DNA of 53,204 nucleotides from Mycobacterium sp. 852002-51057_SCH5723018 (GCF_001667035.1 NZ_LZIR01000034.1:1-53204); one strand, 5' to 3'. Positions 16,282 to 25,105 are shown, counted from the stretch's first letter. The notes: a model not told the origin generated them from the letters alone. A program made the numbers and translations.

Positions 16282-16545
16282 ATGCTGTCCGGCGCTATTA
16301 ACTCCCTCGTATGGATATTGATCCTCATCGCGATCGTCGCGGTCGTGGTTGCCGTCGCCCGAGCTATGGCGAGGCCGAGGGATGCCACCGTCGTGGAGCG
16401 GCCAGTGGAGCAACCAGTGGTGCGCCAAGCGCCGCCGGTCGCCAGTGGTTTGGCACCCGGTTGGTACCCGGACCAGAACGATCCGAGCCTGATGCGCTAC
16501 TACGACGGTCGAGTCTGGACCGCGCAGACTCAGCCTCACGCTTAA
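16282..16545 (+). CDS. Small membrane protein with DUF2510 domain
   Basis: 87 residues. An excellent AGGAGGTG Shine-Dalgarno lies nine bases before ATG 16282. A transmembrane helix covers about 8-27 (SLVWILILIAIVAVVVAVA). After a charged linker the C-terminus carries APGWYPDQNDPSLMRYYDGRVWT, a clear DUF2510 repeat of the GWYPDP..RYWDG..WT type, usually found on actinobacterial membrane proteins. The role is unknown; DUF2510 modules are thought to be small Trp-rich binding motifs near the membrane. Confidence 0.85.
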   Translation: MLSGAINSLVWILILIAIVAVVVAVARAMARPRDATVVERPVEQPVVRQAPPVASGLAPGWYPDQNDPSLMRYYDGRVWTAQTQPHA

Positions 16546-16634
16546 TCGATTGCCCCGCTTTGTGTTTGGTGATCGCCCAGGTTGAAGCGGCACTTGGCCA
16601 CGTCGCCGCTGAAACGGGACACCGCGTCCAGCCG

Positions 16635-17063
16635 CTACTGCTGCTTCCCCAGCAGGTGCGCGTAGGGGTCGCTGTCGGCGTCCACTGATTCGGGCATCGG
16701 GTAGTACGTCTTGATCAGGAGATTGCCGTCGTCGTCCCACGCGAATGTCTCGATGCTGTACGCCATTTGGACGTTCGGCTCGGTCCCGAAGCGGTTCTCG
16801 CACACCCAGGCCATCTCGCTTCCGTTGACCTGAACCGTGACCATGTTGATCTTCAGGATCGACTGGAACATGTCGAACGCATCGGAAGTGGCGACCTCGA
16901 AGCCATGCTTTTCTTCCGTGCCGACGGGGTCGAACATGCGGACCTCGCCGGGGCAGATCGTGCGCCACGACGCGACCCACTCGTCCTTGTTGCCCGCGTT
17001 CCACAGCTCGGCGTGTTTGGCGGCATGCGCCAGGCGCGCATGACGACTTGGAACCTTGCTCAT
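16635..17063 (-). CDS. SnoaL/NTF2-like protein
   Basis: 142 residues from ATG 17063, chosen because GGAGGTGGGGG lies just upstream; the frame is open further but with unlikely composition. Residues 12-40 (HAAKHAELWNAGNKDEWVASW) give the first NTF2 helices, then VRMFDPVGTEEKHG and a beta sheet ending SIETFAWDDDGNLLIKTYYPMP. This is the SnoaL-like polyketide-cyclase/limonene-epoxide-hydrolase fold. No catalytic set can be assigned with confidence. It stands alone between convergent and same-strand neighbours. Confidence 0.7.
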   Translation of the reverse strand: MSKVPSRHARLAHAAKHAELWNAGNKDEWVASWRTICPGEVRMFDPVGTEEKHGFEVATSDAFDMFQSILKINMVTVQVNGSEMAWVCENRFGTEPNVQMAYSIETFAWDDDGNLLIKTYYPMPESVDADSDPYAHLLGKQQ

Positions 17064-17306
17064 CAGCCCCCACCTCCGCTCGCCTACGGTTGACGCTGTC
17101 GCCACGATAGCTGGACACCTGTCCAGCCGGAAGGGCCTGAGCAGAGTTGGGTAGCCGGAGGAGCCCCACTTCGTCGGCTGCTCCATACTCCGACGTTGAA
17201 CCGGAACTCGACCCGAATGCGTTGCCGCACTTGGCCAGGCGTCGAACAATGCGCCGCGCAGATCGAGGTACGCAGATGACAGTCGACCGCACCCAGTGCG
17301 ATCTCG

Positions 17307-17687
17307 TCACGCCCAATCACTTCTGAGCAACCGAAGCGTCGTCGCTGCGGCTTCGTCTCCGACCATGTTTCCGGTCGAACCGCCGCCGTACTTGCCACGG
17401 TAGGCGGCGTCCACGTCCTCCCGCAGTCCCGACGGGCCGACCCCGACGTCCTCGATGCGCACGTCGACTTCTACGCCGGGGACGCGCACACGCGCGCGTC
17501 TCGTGCTCAAGGCAAGGCCAAACCACCCGGTATCTCTGCGGTACCAGGTGCGGACATACACGTCGCCGACGACGTGCACTACCCAAATCGGCGTCCACGG
17601 CCGAAGTGTTCCGTCCGCACGGCGTACGGCGATTTCGAGTTCGCGGGCAGCGTCGAACCGAGCGAGCTGCTCAGGTGTCCAGCTCAT
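17307..17687 (-). CDS. DUF2255 family protein
   Basis: 126 residues. MSWTPEQLARFDAARELEIAVRR, TPIWVVHVVGDVYVRTWYRRDTGWF and a late DAAYRGKYG segment match DUF2255, a small split-barrel-like family related in fold to flavin or nitroreductase-type barrels (DUF385). The WYRRDTGWF stretch resembles the ligand-facing part of such barrels. Function unknown. No clear Shine-Dalgarno; TACGCT occurs eight bases before the ATG. Confidence 0.7.
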   Translation of the reverse strand: MSWTPEQLARFDAARELEIAVRRADGTLRPWTPIWVVHVVGDVYVRTWYRRDTGWFGLALSTRRARVRVPGVEVDVRIEDVGVGPSGLREDVDAAYRGKYGGGSTGNMVGDEAAATTLRLLRSDWA

Positions 17688-17759
17688 GGTTCCGGAGCGT
17701 ACGCATCGAGCCCGTCATTGCTGGCTGACCGTTACTTCCGCTGACCAGACGTTGCTTTA

Positions 17760-17789
17760 AACCGGAACTCCACGACGTCGCCGTCGGCC
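17760..17789 (-). repeat. Degenerate copy of the ychF 3' end (ADGDVVEFRF codons)
   Basis: These 30 bases match 18291-18320, the end of ychF, at 27 of 30 positions; all differences are synonymous third positions. On the minus strand both read GDVVEFRF, then diverge (KATSGQRK and TAA at 17732-17734 here, GSMSTSKS in ychF). Homology to ychF stops abruptly upstream. Together the two copies bracket the HabA-like gene, offset by 531 bases. Confidence 0.75.
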
Positions 17790-17820
17790 GAACCCTGCTC
17801 ACCAGTCGGCACAATGAGTG

Positions 17821-18228
17821 TCACCGCAAGACACCGACGATGAGAATGACGCTGGCTGCGATCATCGCAGGCGCCAGCGATACGAGCAGGACGTCGACGA
17901 TGCTCTCCTTGGCGGCAGATGCGACATGACCGCCCGCCGCGCCCGGCGCGAACTTTCGACCGGCGCCCCAGATCGCTGCGAGTTGTGTTGCCAACCAGTT
18001 TGCGTACGTGCCGTAGGCCAGCAGAGCCACCGTGACGACCTGCCACACGTGCGCCAGATCGAGGTGTGGCCACAGCAGACCGATGACGATGAGAAACGGG
18101 CCGTTCGTCATGCCTTGCAGGTGACTGGCCAGCCCCATCCGCGGGTTCTTCAGGGCCGGGATCACCAACCCCGTCACGAGACCGAGGAGGAAGAGGATCA
18201 GCCCCAGAGCGAAGAGGAGCGTCTGCAT
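17821..18228 (-). CDS. HabA-like (hydroxylaminobenzene mutase family) membrane protein
   Basis: 135 residues, four predicted transmembrane helices (about 3-25, 43-60, 64-82, 112-133). LVTGLVIPALKNPRMGLASHLQGMTNGPFLIVIG and YGTYANWLATQLAAIWGAG fragments resemble, from memory, HabA/HabB of nitrobenzene-degrading pseudomonads, which rearrange hydroxylaminobenzene to 2-aminophenol. Family membership is likely; the activity is not shown. TAGTAT six bases before the ATG suggests a leaderless transcript with its own promoter. The gene sits between ychF and a remnant of the ychF 3' end, and I do not recall it at this site in M. tuberculosis (where vapBC32 lies nearby). Confidence 0.65.
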   Translation of the reverse strand: MQTLLFALGLILFLLGLVTGLVIPALKNPRMGLASHLQGMTNGPFLIVIGLLWPHLDLAHVWQVVTVALLAYGTYANWLATQLAAIWGAGRKFAPGAAGGHVASAAKESIVDVLLVSLAPAMIAASVILIVGVLR

Positions 18229-18234
18229 GGTCGG

Positions 18235-18240
18235 ATACTA
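18235..18240 (-). promoter_or_regulatory. Predicted -10 box of the HabA-like gene
   Basis: TAGTAT on the minus strand, six bases before ATG 18228 and without a Shine-Dalgarno, fits a mycobacterial TANNNT -10 with transcription beginning at the start codon. Confidence 0.4.
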
Positions 18241-18262
18241 AGAGAGCGCGCCACCGTCGACA

Positions 18263-19354
18263 TCAACTCTTGCTCGTAGACATTGATCCGAACCGGAATT
18301 CGACCACGTCGCCGTCGGCCATCACGTAGTCCTTGCCTTCCATCCGAACCTTGCCGGCCGCCTTGGCCGCCGCCATCGACCCGGCCGCCATCAGGTCGTC
18401 ATAGGAGACGATCTCGGCTTTGATGAAACCCTTCTCGAAGTCGCTGTGGATCACCCCGGCGGCCTTGGGCGCGGTGTCGCCCTGATGAATGACCCACGCC
18501 CGCGCCTCTTTGGGTCCCGCCGTCAGGAACGTCTGCAGCTTGAGCGTGTGGAAGCCCGCCCGGGCCAGGGCGTCGAGCCCGCGCTCGGTCTGCCCGATGG
18601 ACTCGAGCAGTTCGGCGGCCGACTCGTCGTCGAGTTCGACCAGCTCGGATTCGATCGCCGCGTCCAGGAACACCGCGTCGGCGGGCGCAACCAGCTGGCA
18701 CAGCTCGGCGACCCGCGCCGCGTCGGTCAGCACCGCCTCATCGGCGTTGAAGACATACAGGAACGGCTTGGTGGTCAGCAGGTTCAGCTCCCGCAGCAGC
18801 GAGACGTCGGCGCCCGCGCTGAACAGCGTCGTCCCGCCGTTCAGCGTGGTTTGAGCGGCCTGCGCCGCGTCGTACACCGGCTTGCGCTCCTTGTGGGTGC
18901 GAGCTTCCTTCTCCAGCCGCGGCAGGGCGCGCTCGAGGGTTTGCAGGTCGGCGAGGATCAGCTCGGTCTCGACCACCTCGATGTCGGATTTCGGATCCAC
19001 CTCCCCCGCCACGTGCGTCACGTCGTCGTCGGAAAACACCCGGACCACCTGGCAGATGGCGTCACATTCGCGGATGTGGGCCAGGAACTTGTTGCCCAGC
19101 CCGGCCCCCTCGGACGCGCCCTTGACCAGGCCGGCGATGTCGACGAAGGTCACGGGCGCCGGCACGATGCGTTCGGAATCGAAAAGTTCGGCGAGCTTGG
19201 CCAGCCGAGGGTCCGGCAGCGACACGACGCCCTCGTTCGGTTCGATCGTCGCGAACGGATAGTTCGCCGCCACCACATTGTTTCGGGTCAGCGCGTTGAA
19301 CAGCGTCGACTTGCCGACGTTGGGCAGACCCACGATTCCCAGGCTCAGGCTCAC
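18263..19354 (-). CDS. ychF: YchF/Ola1-type P-loop ATPase
   Basis: 363 residues from GTG. The G1 loop GLPNVGKST is at 9-17. The base-recognition motif is NADE (in YVFNADEAV) instead of NKxD, the hallmark of YchF/Ola1 proteins that prefer ATP. The C-terminal TGS domain runs from about TFLTAGPKEARAW to DGDVVEFRF. It binds ribosomes and takes part in translation and oxidative-stress control. The C-terminus ends EFRFGSMSTSKS, longer than the EFRFNV end I remember for M. tuberculosis, which suggests that the 3' end was changed by rearrangement with the HabA-like segment. Divergent from the Rv1111c-like gene. Confidence 0.93.
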   Translation of the reverse strand: MSLSLGIVGLPNVGKSTLFNALTRNNVVAANYPFATIEPNEGVVSLPDPRLAKLAELFDSERIVPAPVTFVDIAGLVKGASEGAGLGNKFLAHIRECDAICQVVRVFSDDDVTHVAGEVDPKSDIEVVETELILADLQTLERALPRLEKEARTHKERKPVYDAAQAAQTTLNGGTTLFSAGADVSLLRELNLLTTKPFLYVFNADEAVLTDAARVAELCQLVAPADAVFLDAAIESELVELDDESAAELLESIGQTERGLDALARAGFHTLKLQTFLTAGPKEARAWVIHQGDTAPKAAGVIHSDFEKGFIKAEIVSYDDLMAAGSMAAAKAAGKVRMEGKDYVMADGDVVEFRFGSMSTSKS

Positions 19355-19462
19355 GGGGAGTCAAGTCTATGCGCAGCGAGGGCATCGCCGTTTCCTGCAC
19401 GAACCCGTGGCACGCCCGCGGTCCCTAACGAGGTCTTTACGGGCCTTTCGGCTCATTCCCGG

Positions 19463-19468
19463 TACGGT
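19463..19468 (+). promoter_or_regulatory. Predicted -10 box, leaderless Rv1111c-like gene
   Basis: TACGGT lies six bases before GTG 19475, with no Shine-Dalgarno. This supports the GTG as both transcription and translation start. Confidence 0.45.
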
Positions 19469-19474
19469 CTACAT

Positions 19475-20695
19475 GTGTCAGAACAGCGGGCAAGGTCGGC
19501 GGTCGAGGCTTCCCACCGTTCGGCCCACCCCAACATTCCAGGTGTGCCGTGGTGGGCAGCCCTGCTCATCGCCATAACCGCGACTGCCATCGGGTACGGA
19601 ATCGACGCCGCAGGGGGTCACAAGGAGCTCACCCACGTCTTCGCCGGCCTCTATATAGCCGGCTGCGTGGCCGGGGTGCTGGCCGTGCGCCAGGACGGCG
19701 TATTCACCGCGGTAATCCAGCCGCCGCTGATCCTGTTCTGCGCGGTGCCGGGGGCCTACTGGATGTTCCACGGGCGCAAGGTCGGCAATCTCAAGGACCT
19801 CCTGATCAACTGCGGCTACCCGCTGATCGAGCGCTTCCCCCTGATGCTCGGCACCGCCGGCGGCGTCCTGTTGATCGGCCTGGTGCGGTGGTATTTCGGG
19901 ATGTCACACGGGACGAAGGCGGGGGCCGACAACAACGACGACGCCGCGGCAGTGAAGTCCGGCTCGTTCTTCAGTGGTGTTGCGGGGAAACTGAATTCGC
20001 TTCTCGGCCTGGCTTCCGGCGACGACGAGTCCGACGAGGAGGCCCCGGCCGAGCGGAAACGGACCCGCGCTTCCGGTCGCTCGACGAAAGCCGCCCCGAG
20101 GACCGGCCGGACGTCGCGCAACGGTTCGTCCGCCTCGCGTGCCAGCCGCTCCCGGCACGGTCGGCCACCGCTGGAGGCCGAGCAAGACCCCACAGACGCC
20201 ACGGCCGAACGTCCGCGGCGCACCGGTCGCCGGGGTCAGGCGTCGCCGCGCGACTTCGACCCGGCCGACCCGCCGCGCCGCTCGCGCCGCCGCCCCAGGC
20301 CGGAGGGCGACCCGGACACGCGCTCCCAGCCGCCGCGGGACTCCCGTCGCGATCGGCGGCAAACCCGCAGGAACCCGTACGAATGGCCTTACGACGGGCC
20401 GACATCTCGCGGCAGCCGCTTGGACGGGTACGACAGGTACGAGCCGCCCGCGGCGCCCGACGGCTTCGATCGGTATGAGCCGTACGAGCCGAGCTACGAG
20501 CCGCGGCGCCGTCGCACCGCGCCGGGCGGCAACGGCGCCAACCCGACACACCACCCGATCTCGCGGGTCCGCTACCGCGGCGATGCCCCACCAGACGAGC
20601 TGAGAGACGAGCCACGAGCCGAACCGCGAGGTGAGCGCCGGGGCCGGTCACGCTCGGCACGGCCGTCGGCGGAGTCCTGGGAGTACGACGTCTAG
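19475..20695 (+). CDS. Four-helix membrane protein with disordered Arg/Pro-rich tail (DUF6542)
   Basis: 406 residues from GTG 19475 ([12 protein letters not shown]). Four transmembrane helices at about 26-44, 54-72, 78-97 and 121-140 form the DUF6542-type module. From about 145 the chain is disordered, rich in Arg, Pro, Asp and Tyr, with repeated DRYEP-like motifs (near 325-350), and strongly charged. It matches Rv1111c. The tail is cytosolic or RNA/protein-binding by composition only. The frame is open far upstream, antisense to ychF, but that part is a shadow. The stop overlaps the convergent ispH stop by 4 bases. Confidence 0.85.
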   Translation: MSEQRARSAVEASHRSAHPNIPGVPWWAALLIAITATAIGYGIDAAGGHKELTHVFAGLYIAGCVAGVLAVRQDGVFTAVIQPPLILFCAVPGAYWMFHGRKVGNLKDLLINCGYPLIERFPLMLGTAGGVLLIGLVRWYFGMSHGTKAGADNNDDAAAVKSGSFFSGVAGKLNSLLGLASGDDESDEEAPAERKRTRASGRSTKAAPRTGRTSRNGSSASRASRSRHGRPPLEAEQDPTDATAERPRRTGRRGQASPRDFDPADPPRRSRRRPRPEGDPDTRSQPPRDSRRDRRQTRRNPYEWPYDGPTSRGSRLDGYDRYEPPAAPDGFDRYEPYEPSYEPRRRRTAPGGNGANPTHHPISRVRYRGDAPPDELRDEPRAEPRGERRGRSRSARPSAESWEYDV

Positions 20696-21690
20696 CGAAC
20701 CGAGCGGATTTCTCGGGGCAGCGCGAAGACCAGCGTCTCCTGGGCCGTCGTCACGGGCTGTACCAGGTCGAAACCGCAGTCGGCGAGCCGCTCCAGCACG
20801 CCGCGCACCAGGACCTCGGGGACGGACGCACCGGAGGTGACGCCCACCGTCGTGACACCCTCGAACCACGCCGGGTCGATGTCGTCCGCCCAGTCGACCA
20901 GGTGGGCGGCCGCGGCGCCGCCGCCCAAGGCCACCTCGACCAGCCGCACCGAATTCGATGAGTTGCGGGAGCCGACGACGATGACGAGCTCGCATTCGGG
21001 CGCCATCGCCTTGACCGCGACCTGCCGGTTCTGGGTGGCGTAGCAGATGTCGTCGCTGGGCGGGTCCTGCAGCTTGGGGAAACGCTCCCGGAGCCGCTCG
21101 ACGATCTCCATCGTCTCGTCGACGGACAGCGTGGTCTGCGACAGCCAGACCACCTTGTCTTCGTCGCGGACCGTCACGTTGTCCACCGCGGCAACGCCGT
21201 CGACCAGCTGCACATGCTCGGGCGCTTCCCCGGCGGTGCCGATGACCTCCTCGTGGCCCTCGTGGCCGATGAGCAGGATGTCGTAGTCGTTGCGGGCGAA
21301 GCGCCGGGCCTCGTTGTGCACTTTGGTCACCAACGGGCAGGTGGCGTCGATGGTGTGCAGGTTGCGTGCGGCGGCCGCGGCGTGCACCGTCGGCGCCACG
21401 CCGTGCGCGGAGAACACCACGATGGCGCCCTCGGGAACCTCGTCGGTTTCCTGGACGAAGACCGCGCCGGCCTTCTCCAGGGTGTCGACCACGTGGCGGT
21501 TGTGCACGATCTCGTGGCGCACGTAGACCGGGGCGCCGTGCTTTTCCAGCGCGCGTTCCACCGTCTCGACGGCCCGATCCACGCCCGCGCAGTAGCCACG
21601 CGGCTCGGCCAGGAGCACCCTCTTGCTGATTGGGTCGGAGGCTACCGATCGGGACGCGCCGGGAATTCCCATGTCGACGGTCGGCGGCAT
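20692..21690 (-). CDS. ispH: 4-hydroxy-3-methylbut-2-enyl diphosphate reductase
   Basis: 332 residues from ATG 21690; a longer frame exists to 21726, but [13 protein letters not shown] matches the M. tuberculosis LytB2 start as I recall it. The three Fe-S ligands are Cys34 (RGYCAG), Cys118 (DATCPLV) and Cys216 ([10 protein letters not shown]). HGVAP and the EGHEEVIGT segment add substrate-binding residues. It makes IPP and DMAPP in the last step of the MEP pathway, feeding isoprenoid cell-wall carriers. TACCCT seven bases before the ATG suggests a leaderless mRNA. Divergent from the Rv1109c-like gene. Confidence 0.95.
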   Translation of the reverse strand: MPPTVDMGIPGASRSVASDPISKRVLLAEPRGYCAGVDRAVETVERALEKHGAPVYVRHEIVHNRHVVDTLEKAGAVFVQETDEVPEGAIVVFSAHGVAPTVHAAAAARNLHTIDATCPLVTKVHNEARRFARNDYDILLIGHEGHEEVIGTAGEAPEHVQLVDGVAAVDNVTVRDEDKVVWLSQTTLSVDETMEIVERLRERFPKLQDPPSDDICYATQNRQVAVKAMAPECELVIVVGSRNSSNSVRLVEVALGGGAAAAHLVDWADDIDPAWFEGVTTVGVTSGASVPEVLVRGVLERLADCGFDLVQPVTTAQETLVFALPREIRSVR

Positions 21691-21697
21691 GGCATCC

Positions 21698-21703
21698 AGG
21701 GTA
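21698..21703 (-). promoter_or_regulatory. Predicted -10 box of ispH
   Basis: TACCCT (minus strand) seven bases before ATG 21690 with no Shine-Dalgarno; fits a leaderless start. Confidence 0.45.
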
Positions 21704-21777
21704 CGTTCCCGCGCGCCGGAGGGCACATGGCGCGCGTGGCTTGGTACTCAGCCGCCGGTTGAGGCAGGCTGGGAGCC

Positions 21778-22377
21778 ATGGCTACTGCACCGTATGGAGT
21801 TCGGCTACTGGTCGGCGCGGCGACGGTCGCCGTCGAGGAGACCATGAAGCTGCCGAAGACCATCCTGATGTACCCGATGACGCTGGCCAGCACGGCGGCA
21901 CACCTGGTGATGCGTTTTCAGCAGAACCTGGCTGAACTGGTGATCAAGGGCGATAGCACCCTGGAATCGATTTTCCCGCCCAAGGACGAAAAGCCGGAGT
22001 GGGCGACGTTCGACGAGGACCTGCCCGAGGACGCCGACGGGGGCCCCGCCGCACTGGCGGAGGGCGGCGACGGCGACCGCCGGGCCGAGGGACGGTTCGC
22101 GCTGTACTCGGTGGCCGACGCGCACGAAGACGCCAGCGCCCTGGTAAAGCCCACCCGGCCATCCAAGAAGTCCGCGGCCGGCCCCGCGGTGCCGCAACCG
22201 GCGGTCGCGGCCGAGCTCGACTACCCGACGCTGACGCTGGCCCAGCTGCGGGCCAGGCTGCAGTCGCTGAGCGTCGACGAACTGGAAGCTCTGCTGGCCT
22301 ACGAGCAGGCCACCAAGGCCCGCGCGCCGTTCCAGACGCTGCTGGCCAACAGGATCACCCGCGCGAACGCGAAGTGA
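21778..22377 (+). CDS. Lipid droplet-associated protein family (Rv1109c-like)
   Basis: 199 residues, GGGAG before ATG. The N-terminal 60 residues contain an amphipathic/hydrophobic segment ([29 protein letters not shown]) able to sit on a lipid surface. An acidic low-complexity middle follows, then a C-terminal helical domain [26 protein letters not shown]. From memory it belongs to the family named after Rv1109c and annotated as lipid droplet-associated. The last codon overlaps the xseA GTG (GTGA), so it forms an operon with xseA-xseB; the biological link to exonuclease VII is unknown. Confidence 0.8.
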   Translation: MATAPYGVRLLVGAATVAVEETMKLPKTILMYPMTLASTAAHLVMRFQQNLAELVIKGDSTLESIFPPKDEKPEWATFDEDLPEDADGGPAALAEGGDGDRRAEGRFALYSVADAHEDASALVKPTRPSKKSAAGPAVPQPAVAAELDYPTLTLAQLRARLQSLSVDELEALLAYEQATKARAPFQTLLANRITRANAK

Positions 22378-23624
22378 CCCGAGCGGCGAATTCCGAACCG
22401 AACTCCGCCGAGAATCCCTTTCCGGTGCGCGCGGTGGCGATCCGGGTGGCCGGGTGGATCGACAAGCTGGGCACCGTCTGGGTCGAGGGCCAGTTGGCGC
22501 AGGTCACAGTGCGGCCCGACGCCAAGACGGTGTTCATGGTGCTGCGTGACCCGGCCGCCGACATGTCGCTGACCGTGACGTGTTCGCGCGACCTGGTGGC
22601 CAGCGCGCCGGTGAAACTGGCCGAGGGCACCCAGGTGGTGGTGTGCGGCAAACCCACCTTCTACACAGGGCGGGGCACATTCTCGTTGCGGCTCAGCGAG
22701 ATTCGCGCGGTCGGCGTCGGCGAGCTGCTGGCACGCATCGAGCGGCTGCGCCGGCTGCTGGACGCCGAAGGCCTCTTCGATCCGCGGCTCAAGCGACCAA
22801 TCCCGTTCCTGCCCAACATGATCGGCCTGATCACCGGCCGCGCGAGCGCAGCCGAGCGCGACGTGATGACGGTGGCTCACGCGCGCTGGCCCGCGGCGCG
22901 GTTCGCGGTGCGCAACACCGCCGTCCAGGGGCCGAACGCGGTCGCGCAGATCGTCGAGGCGCTGTCCGGCCTCGATCGCGACCCTGAGGTCGACGTCATC
23001 GTGCTCGCGCGCGGCGGCGGCAGCGTCGAGGACCTGCTGCCGTTCTCCGACGAGACCCTGTGCCGGGCGATCGCGGCGTGCCGCACGCCGGTGATCAGCG
23101 CGGTCGGGCACGAACCCGACAACCCCCTGTGCGACCTGGTGGCCGACCTGCGTGCGGCCACCCCCACCGACGCGGCCAAGAAGGTGGTCCCCGACACCGC
23201 CGCCGAGCAGCGCCTGATCGACGAGCTGCGCCGGCGTAGCGCGCACGCGCTGCGCAGCTGGGTGTCCCGCGAGCAGCGCGCGCTGGCCCAGCTGCGCAGC
23301 CGGCCGGTGCTGGCCGAGCCGCTAACGGTCCTGACTGCGCGCACCGACGAAGTTCACCGCGCGCGAACGGCGGTCCGCCGCGACATCCGGCGGCTGGTCG
23401 CCGCCGAGACCGACCGCATCGGTCACCTCGGTGCCCGGCTGGCCACGCTGGGGCCCGCGGCCACGTTGGCCCGCGGCTATGCCGTGGTGCAGACCGTTCC
23501 GGCCGCCGGGTCGGCGGCGGTGCTGCGGTCGGTTGACGACGCACCGCCGGGCACCCGGCTCCGGGTTCGGGTCGCCGACGGCGCCGTGGCGGCGATCAGC
23601 GAGGGGCCGACAAATGGCGGCTAA
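22374..23624 (+). CDS. xseA: Exodeoxyribonuclease VII large subunit
   Basis: 416 residues from GTG 22374, overlapping the previous stop. The N-terminal OB fold (about 15-110, with [12 protein letters not shown]) binds ssDNA. The catalytic ExoVII_Large domain has [34 protein letters not shown] and ISAVGHEPD...LRAATPT. A coiled-coil segment after about 270 contacts XseB. It degrades ssDNA to oligonucleotides in mismatch and recombination repair. It matches Rv1108c. Confidence 0.95.
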   Translation: MTRAANSEPNSAENPFPVRAVAIRVAGWIDKLGTVWVEGQLAQVTVRPDAKTVFMVLRDPAADMSLTVTCSRDLVASAPVKLAEGTQVVVCGKPTFYTGRGTFSLRLSEIRAVGVGELLARIERLRRLLDAEGLFDPRLKRPIPFLPNMIGLITGRASAAERDVMTVAHARWPAARFAVRNTAVQGPNAVAQIVEALSGLDRDPEVDVIVLARGGGSVEDLLPFSDETLCRAIAACRTPVISAVGHEPDNPLCDLVADLRAATPTDAAKKVVPDTAAEQRLIDELRRRSAHALRSWVSREQRALAQLRSRPVLAEPLTVLTARTDEVHRARTAVRRDIRRLVAAETDRIGHLGARLATLGPAATLARGYAVVQTVPAAGSAAVLRSVDDAPPGTRLRVRVADGAVAAISEGPTNGG

Positions 23625-23859
23625 CGATGAGGAATCGATGCAGTCGATTACGCCTATTAGTCAGCTCGGCTACGAAGCCTGCCGAGACGAGCTCATCGAA
23701 GTCGTGCGGCTCCTGGAGCAGGGTGGACTGGACCTCGACGCGTCGCTGAAGCTGTGGGAAAGGGGCGAGCAACTCGCCAAAAGGTGCGAGGAGCACTTAG
23801 CTGGCGCCCGCAAGCGGATCGAGGACGCGCTGTCGGCAGGCCAGTCCGAGGAGGGCTGA
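23614..23859 (+). CDS. xseB: Exodeoxyribonuclease VII small subunit
   Basis: 81 residues. The start ATG 23614 lies inside the end of xseA (11-base overlap), with GAGGGG at a good distance. The core is [40 protein letters not shown] in two helices, with the typical L-D-xSLxLxExGxxLxxxC signature. It binds the helical arm of XseA in ExoVII. It matches Rv1107c. Confidence 0.95.
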   Translation: MAANDEESMQSITPISQLGYEACRDELIEVVRLLEQGGLDLDASLKLWERGEQLAKRCEEHLAGARKRIEDALSAGQSEEG

Positions 23860-23903
23860 TCGCCGGCCGGCCCGGGCGGCGAGTTGACACGTGTTCTTAA
23901 AAG

Positions 23904-23925
23904 TGGAACACGTTTCAGTTATCCT
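23904..23925 (+). promoter_or_regulatory. KstR-type operator and -10 box of the 3beta-HSD gene
   Basis: TGGAACACGTTTCA (23904-23917) fits the published KstR consensus TnnAACnnGTTnnA at every fixed position. The TANNNT box TATCCT (23920-23925) follows at once, six bases before ATG 23932, so the operator overlaps the promoter of a probably leaderless mRNA. A second dyad ACACGTGT lies at 23887-23894. KstR represses sterol-catabolism genes until a CoA-thioester of a sterol intermediate binds. Confidence 0.7.
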
Positions 23926-23931
23926 TCCCGC

Positions 23932-25032
23932 ATGGGTGATGCATCGTTGACAACCGAACTCGGCCGCGTCCTGGTCACCGGCGGCTCGGGCTTCGTCGGC
24001 GCCAACCTGGTGACCACCTTGCTCGACCGCGGATATCAGGTGCGTTCGTTCGACCGCGCCCCGTCGCCCCTGCCGGACCACCCCCAGCTGGAGGTGCTGG
24101 CCGGCGACATCACCGACGCGGGGGTGTGCGCCACGGCCGTCGACGGCATCGACACCGTGTTCCACACCGCCGCGATCATCGAGCTGATGGGCGGGGCGTC
24201 GGTGACCGACGCATACCGCCAGCGCAGCTTCGCGGTCAACGTCGGCGGAACGGAGAACCTGGTGCACGCCGGGCAGGCGGTCGGCGTGCAGCGGTTCGTC
24301 TACACCTCGTCCAACAGCGTGGTGATGGGCGGCCAGAACATCGCCGGCGGCGACGAGACCCTGCCCTACACCCACCGGTTCAACGACCTCTACACCGAGA
24401 CGAAGGTGGTTGCCGAGCGATTCGTGTTGTCGCAGAACGGGGTTGGTGGCCTCCTGACGTGCGCCATCCGGCCCAGCGGCATCTGGGGCCGCGGCGACCA
24501 GACGATGTTCCGCAAGATGTTCGAGAGCGTGATCGCCGGCCACGTCAAGGTGTTGATCGGCCGCAAGTCGGCCCGGCTGGATAACTCCTACGTGCACAAC
24601 CTGATTCACGGTTTCATCCTGGCCGCCCAGCATCTGGTGCCGGGCGGGACCGCGCCAGGTCAGGCGTACTTCATCAACGACGCCGACCCGATCAACATGT
24701 TCGAGTTCGCCCGGCCGGTGATGGAGGCCTGCGGGGAGAACTGGCCGCGGATCCGGCTCCACGGACCGATGGTCCGCGCGGCGATGACCGGTTGGCAGCG
24801 AATGCATTTCCGGTTCGGTATACCGGCGCCGCTGCTGGAACCGCTGGCCGTCGAGCGGCTGTATCTGGACAACTACTTCTCGATCGAGAAGGCGCGGCGC
24901 GACCTCGGCTATGAGCCCCTGTTCACCACCGAGAAGGCGATGGCCGAGTGCCTGCCCTACTACGTCGACATGTTCAAGCAGATGAAAAGCCAAGCGCGGG
25001 CGGCCAAGGCGACGGCCGGCGGCGCGAAGTAG
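23932..25032 (+). CDS. 3beta-hydroxysteroid dehydrogenase/isomerase family protein
   Basis: 366 residues, extended short-chain dehydrogenase. TGGSGFVG at 16-23 binds NAD; Ser in YTSSNS (124-129) and Tyr154/Lys158 (YTETK) form the active site. The IRPSGIWGRGD segment and long C-terminal part are those of the 3beta-HSD/isomerase branch. The orthologue Rv1106c converts cholesterol to cholest-4-en-3-one. A perfect KstR-type operator directly before the ATG supports a role in sterol use. The gene follows xseB by 72 bases but has its own promoter. Confidence 0.9.
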   Translation: MGDASLTTELGRVLVTGGSGFVGANLVTTLLDRGYQVRSFDRAPSPLPDHPQLEVLAGDITDAGVCATAVDGIDTVFHTAAIIELMGGASVTDAYRQRSFAVNVGGTENLVHAGQAVGVQRFVYTSSNSVVMGGQNIAGGDETLPYTHRFNDLYTETKVVAERFVLSQNGVGGLLTCAIRPSGIWGRGDQTMFRKMFESVIAGHVKVLIGRKSARLDNSYVHNLIHGFILAAQHLVPGGTAPGQAYFINDADPINMFEFARPVMEACGENWPRIRLHGPMVRAAMTGWQRMHFRFGIPAPLLEPLAVERLYLDNYFSIEKARRDLGYEPLFTTEKAMAECLPYYVDMFKQMKSQARAAKATAGGAK

Positions 25033-25055
25033 CAGGAACCGTCTCGCCGAGCGCG

Positions 25056-25099
25056 GCCCTCCGGTTAAGGTTCAGCTGAGCAGCGACGACGCGGAGGGC
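25056..25099 (+). promoter_or_regulatory. Hairpin covering the Shine-Dalgarno of the AI-2E gene
   Basis: GCCCTCCG (25056-25063) pairs perfectly with CGGAGGGC (25092-25099), which contains the ribosome-binding site GGAGGG of the gene starting at 25106. If formed, the stem would hide the site; it may equally act as the end of the upstream 3beta-HSD transcript. Confidence 0.35.
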
Positions 25100-25105
25100 G
25101 GCCCG

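Noticed and set aside
17732..18073. Minus-strand frame ending in the ychF-like GDVVEFRF tail as a real protein
   Set aside because: Most of it is out of frame inside the HabA-like gene. Only the last ten codons before the tail resemble ychF, so it is treated as a remnant rather than a gene.
18446..19474. Upstream extension of the Rv1111c-like frame across ychF
   Set aside because: The extension is antisense to the conserved ychF gene; the GTG at 19475 with TACGGT upstream gives a sensible start.
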